DNA of 30,005 nt from GWA1-39-11 sp964640435 (lineage in GTDB: Bacteria; Patescibacteriota; Microgenomatia; Levybacterales; GWA1-39-11), in NCBI GenBank assembly GCA_964640435.1, contig CAZXFJ010000007.1:1-30005 (forward strand), given 5' to 3'. Numbering within the stretch: position 1 is the stretch's first letter; the number at the start of each line of letters is the position of its first letter. The notes under the pieces are model-generated. The model searched no databases and was not told where the DNA came from. It saw only the letters and a list, made by a program, of their open reading frames with translations. The position numbers and the translations under genes are program-made. Shown piece after piece: positions 29,935 through 30,005 of the stretch.

Positions 29935-30005
29935 ATGACTAGAATATTGCTTGAGATTGCAGGATTTAATATTAGCGTTAAATTTTACCCCGCGAAAGAG
30001 AAAAA
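29935..30005 (+). CDS. N-terminal fragment of an unidentified gene (cut by window end)
   Basis: ATG 29935 opens a frame that runs off the right edge after 23 codons. The visible N-terminus (MTRILLEIAGFNISVKFYPA) is a short beta-strand pattern with no signal peptide. It vaguely resembles the start of HPr-kinase-like proteins that accompany peptide-modification genes, but 23 residues cannot establish that. The extended -10 and the divergent pairing with the SagB-like gene support a real gene. Confidence 0.5.
   Translation, partial: MTRILLEIAGFNISVKFYPAKEK

Noticed and set aside
1..30005. CRISPR array, tRNA, insertion sequence or prophage
   Set aside because: No regularly spaced repeats, no tRNA-like cloverleaf noticed, no transposase or phage genes among the reading frames.

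Overview
The window looks like a draft (metagenome-type) contig from an AT-rich, gene-dense bacterium with a small genome. The most likely source is a Candidate Phyla Radiation / Patescibacteria lineage, plausibly Microgenomates. That placement is inferred from gene content (compact glycolysis genes, a PIN-TRAM protein coupled to radA, PT-rich SdrD_B-type surface proteins, a surface-glycan locus) and from the very tight packing. No rRNA or other phylogenetic marker is present. A 100-N scaffold gap lies at 18430-18529.

Layout. 1-2915: 3' part of a large membrane GT-C/YfhO-like protein. 2916-3690: a gene-poor stretch with a 47-codon ORF, a candidate small RNA on the minus strand, several strong hairpins and one perfect DnaA-box 9-mer. 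3691-9625 (minus strand): a cytosolic HExxH metallopeptidase, pyruvate kinase, PIN-TRAM protein, RadA and a four-domain S1 protein. 9763-12711: an unrecognised 982-residue protein with two internal duplications and winged-helix-like segments. 12712-13078: a structured leader. 13079-15790: pyruvate phosphate dikinase, much more GC-rich than everything around it, followed by its own hairpin-rich tail and terminator. 15971-17811: M50 site-2 protease and enolase, overlapping by ATGA. 17808-19039 (minus): D-Ala-D-Ala ligase, interrupted only by a false gap. 19111-20357: phosphoglycerate mutase and peptidyl-tRNA hydrolase. 20358-29155: cell-surface and glycan genes that mostly alternate strand (secreted Cys-rich/SdrD_B protein, two O-antigen-ligase-like polymerases, GT4 glycosyltransferase, short sugar-phosphate transferase, two single-pass anchored proteins). 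29129-30005: a SagB-type nitroreductase-fold protein, divergent from a gene cut by the right edge.

How the genes fit together. Pyruvate kinase, PPDK, enolase and phosphoglycerate mutase cover lower glycolysis, with PPDK offering a reversible PEP/pyruvate step. Ddl serves peptidoglycan synthesis. RadA, S1 and Pth are housekeeping functions. The right-hand third probably builds and displays an exopolysaccharide or glycosylated surface layer.

A striking window-wide pattern is the promoter layout. Nearly every start codon that opens a transcription unit lies 6-15 nt downstream of a TATAAT-like hexamer, often with an extended TGN. This predicts leaderless or near-leaderless mRNAs. ppdK (TTG start with AAGAGG) and the S1 gene (GTG start, longer leader) are the exceptions. 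Five convergent gene pairs abut or overlap tail to tail with no room for a terminator.
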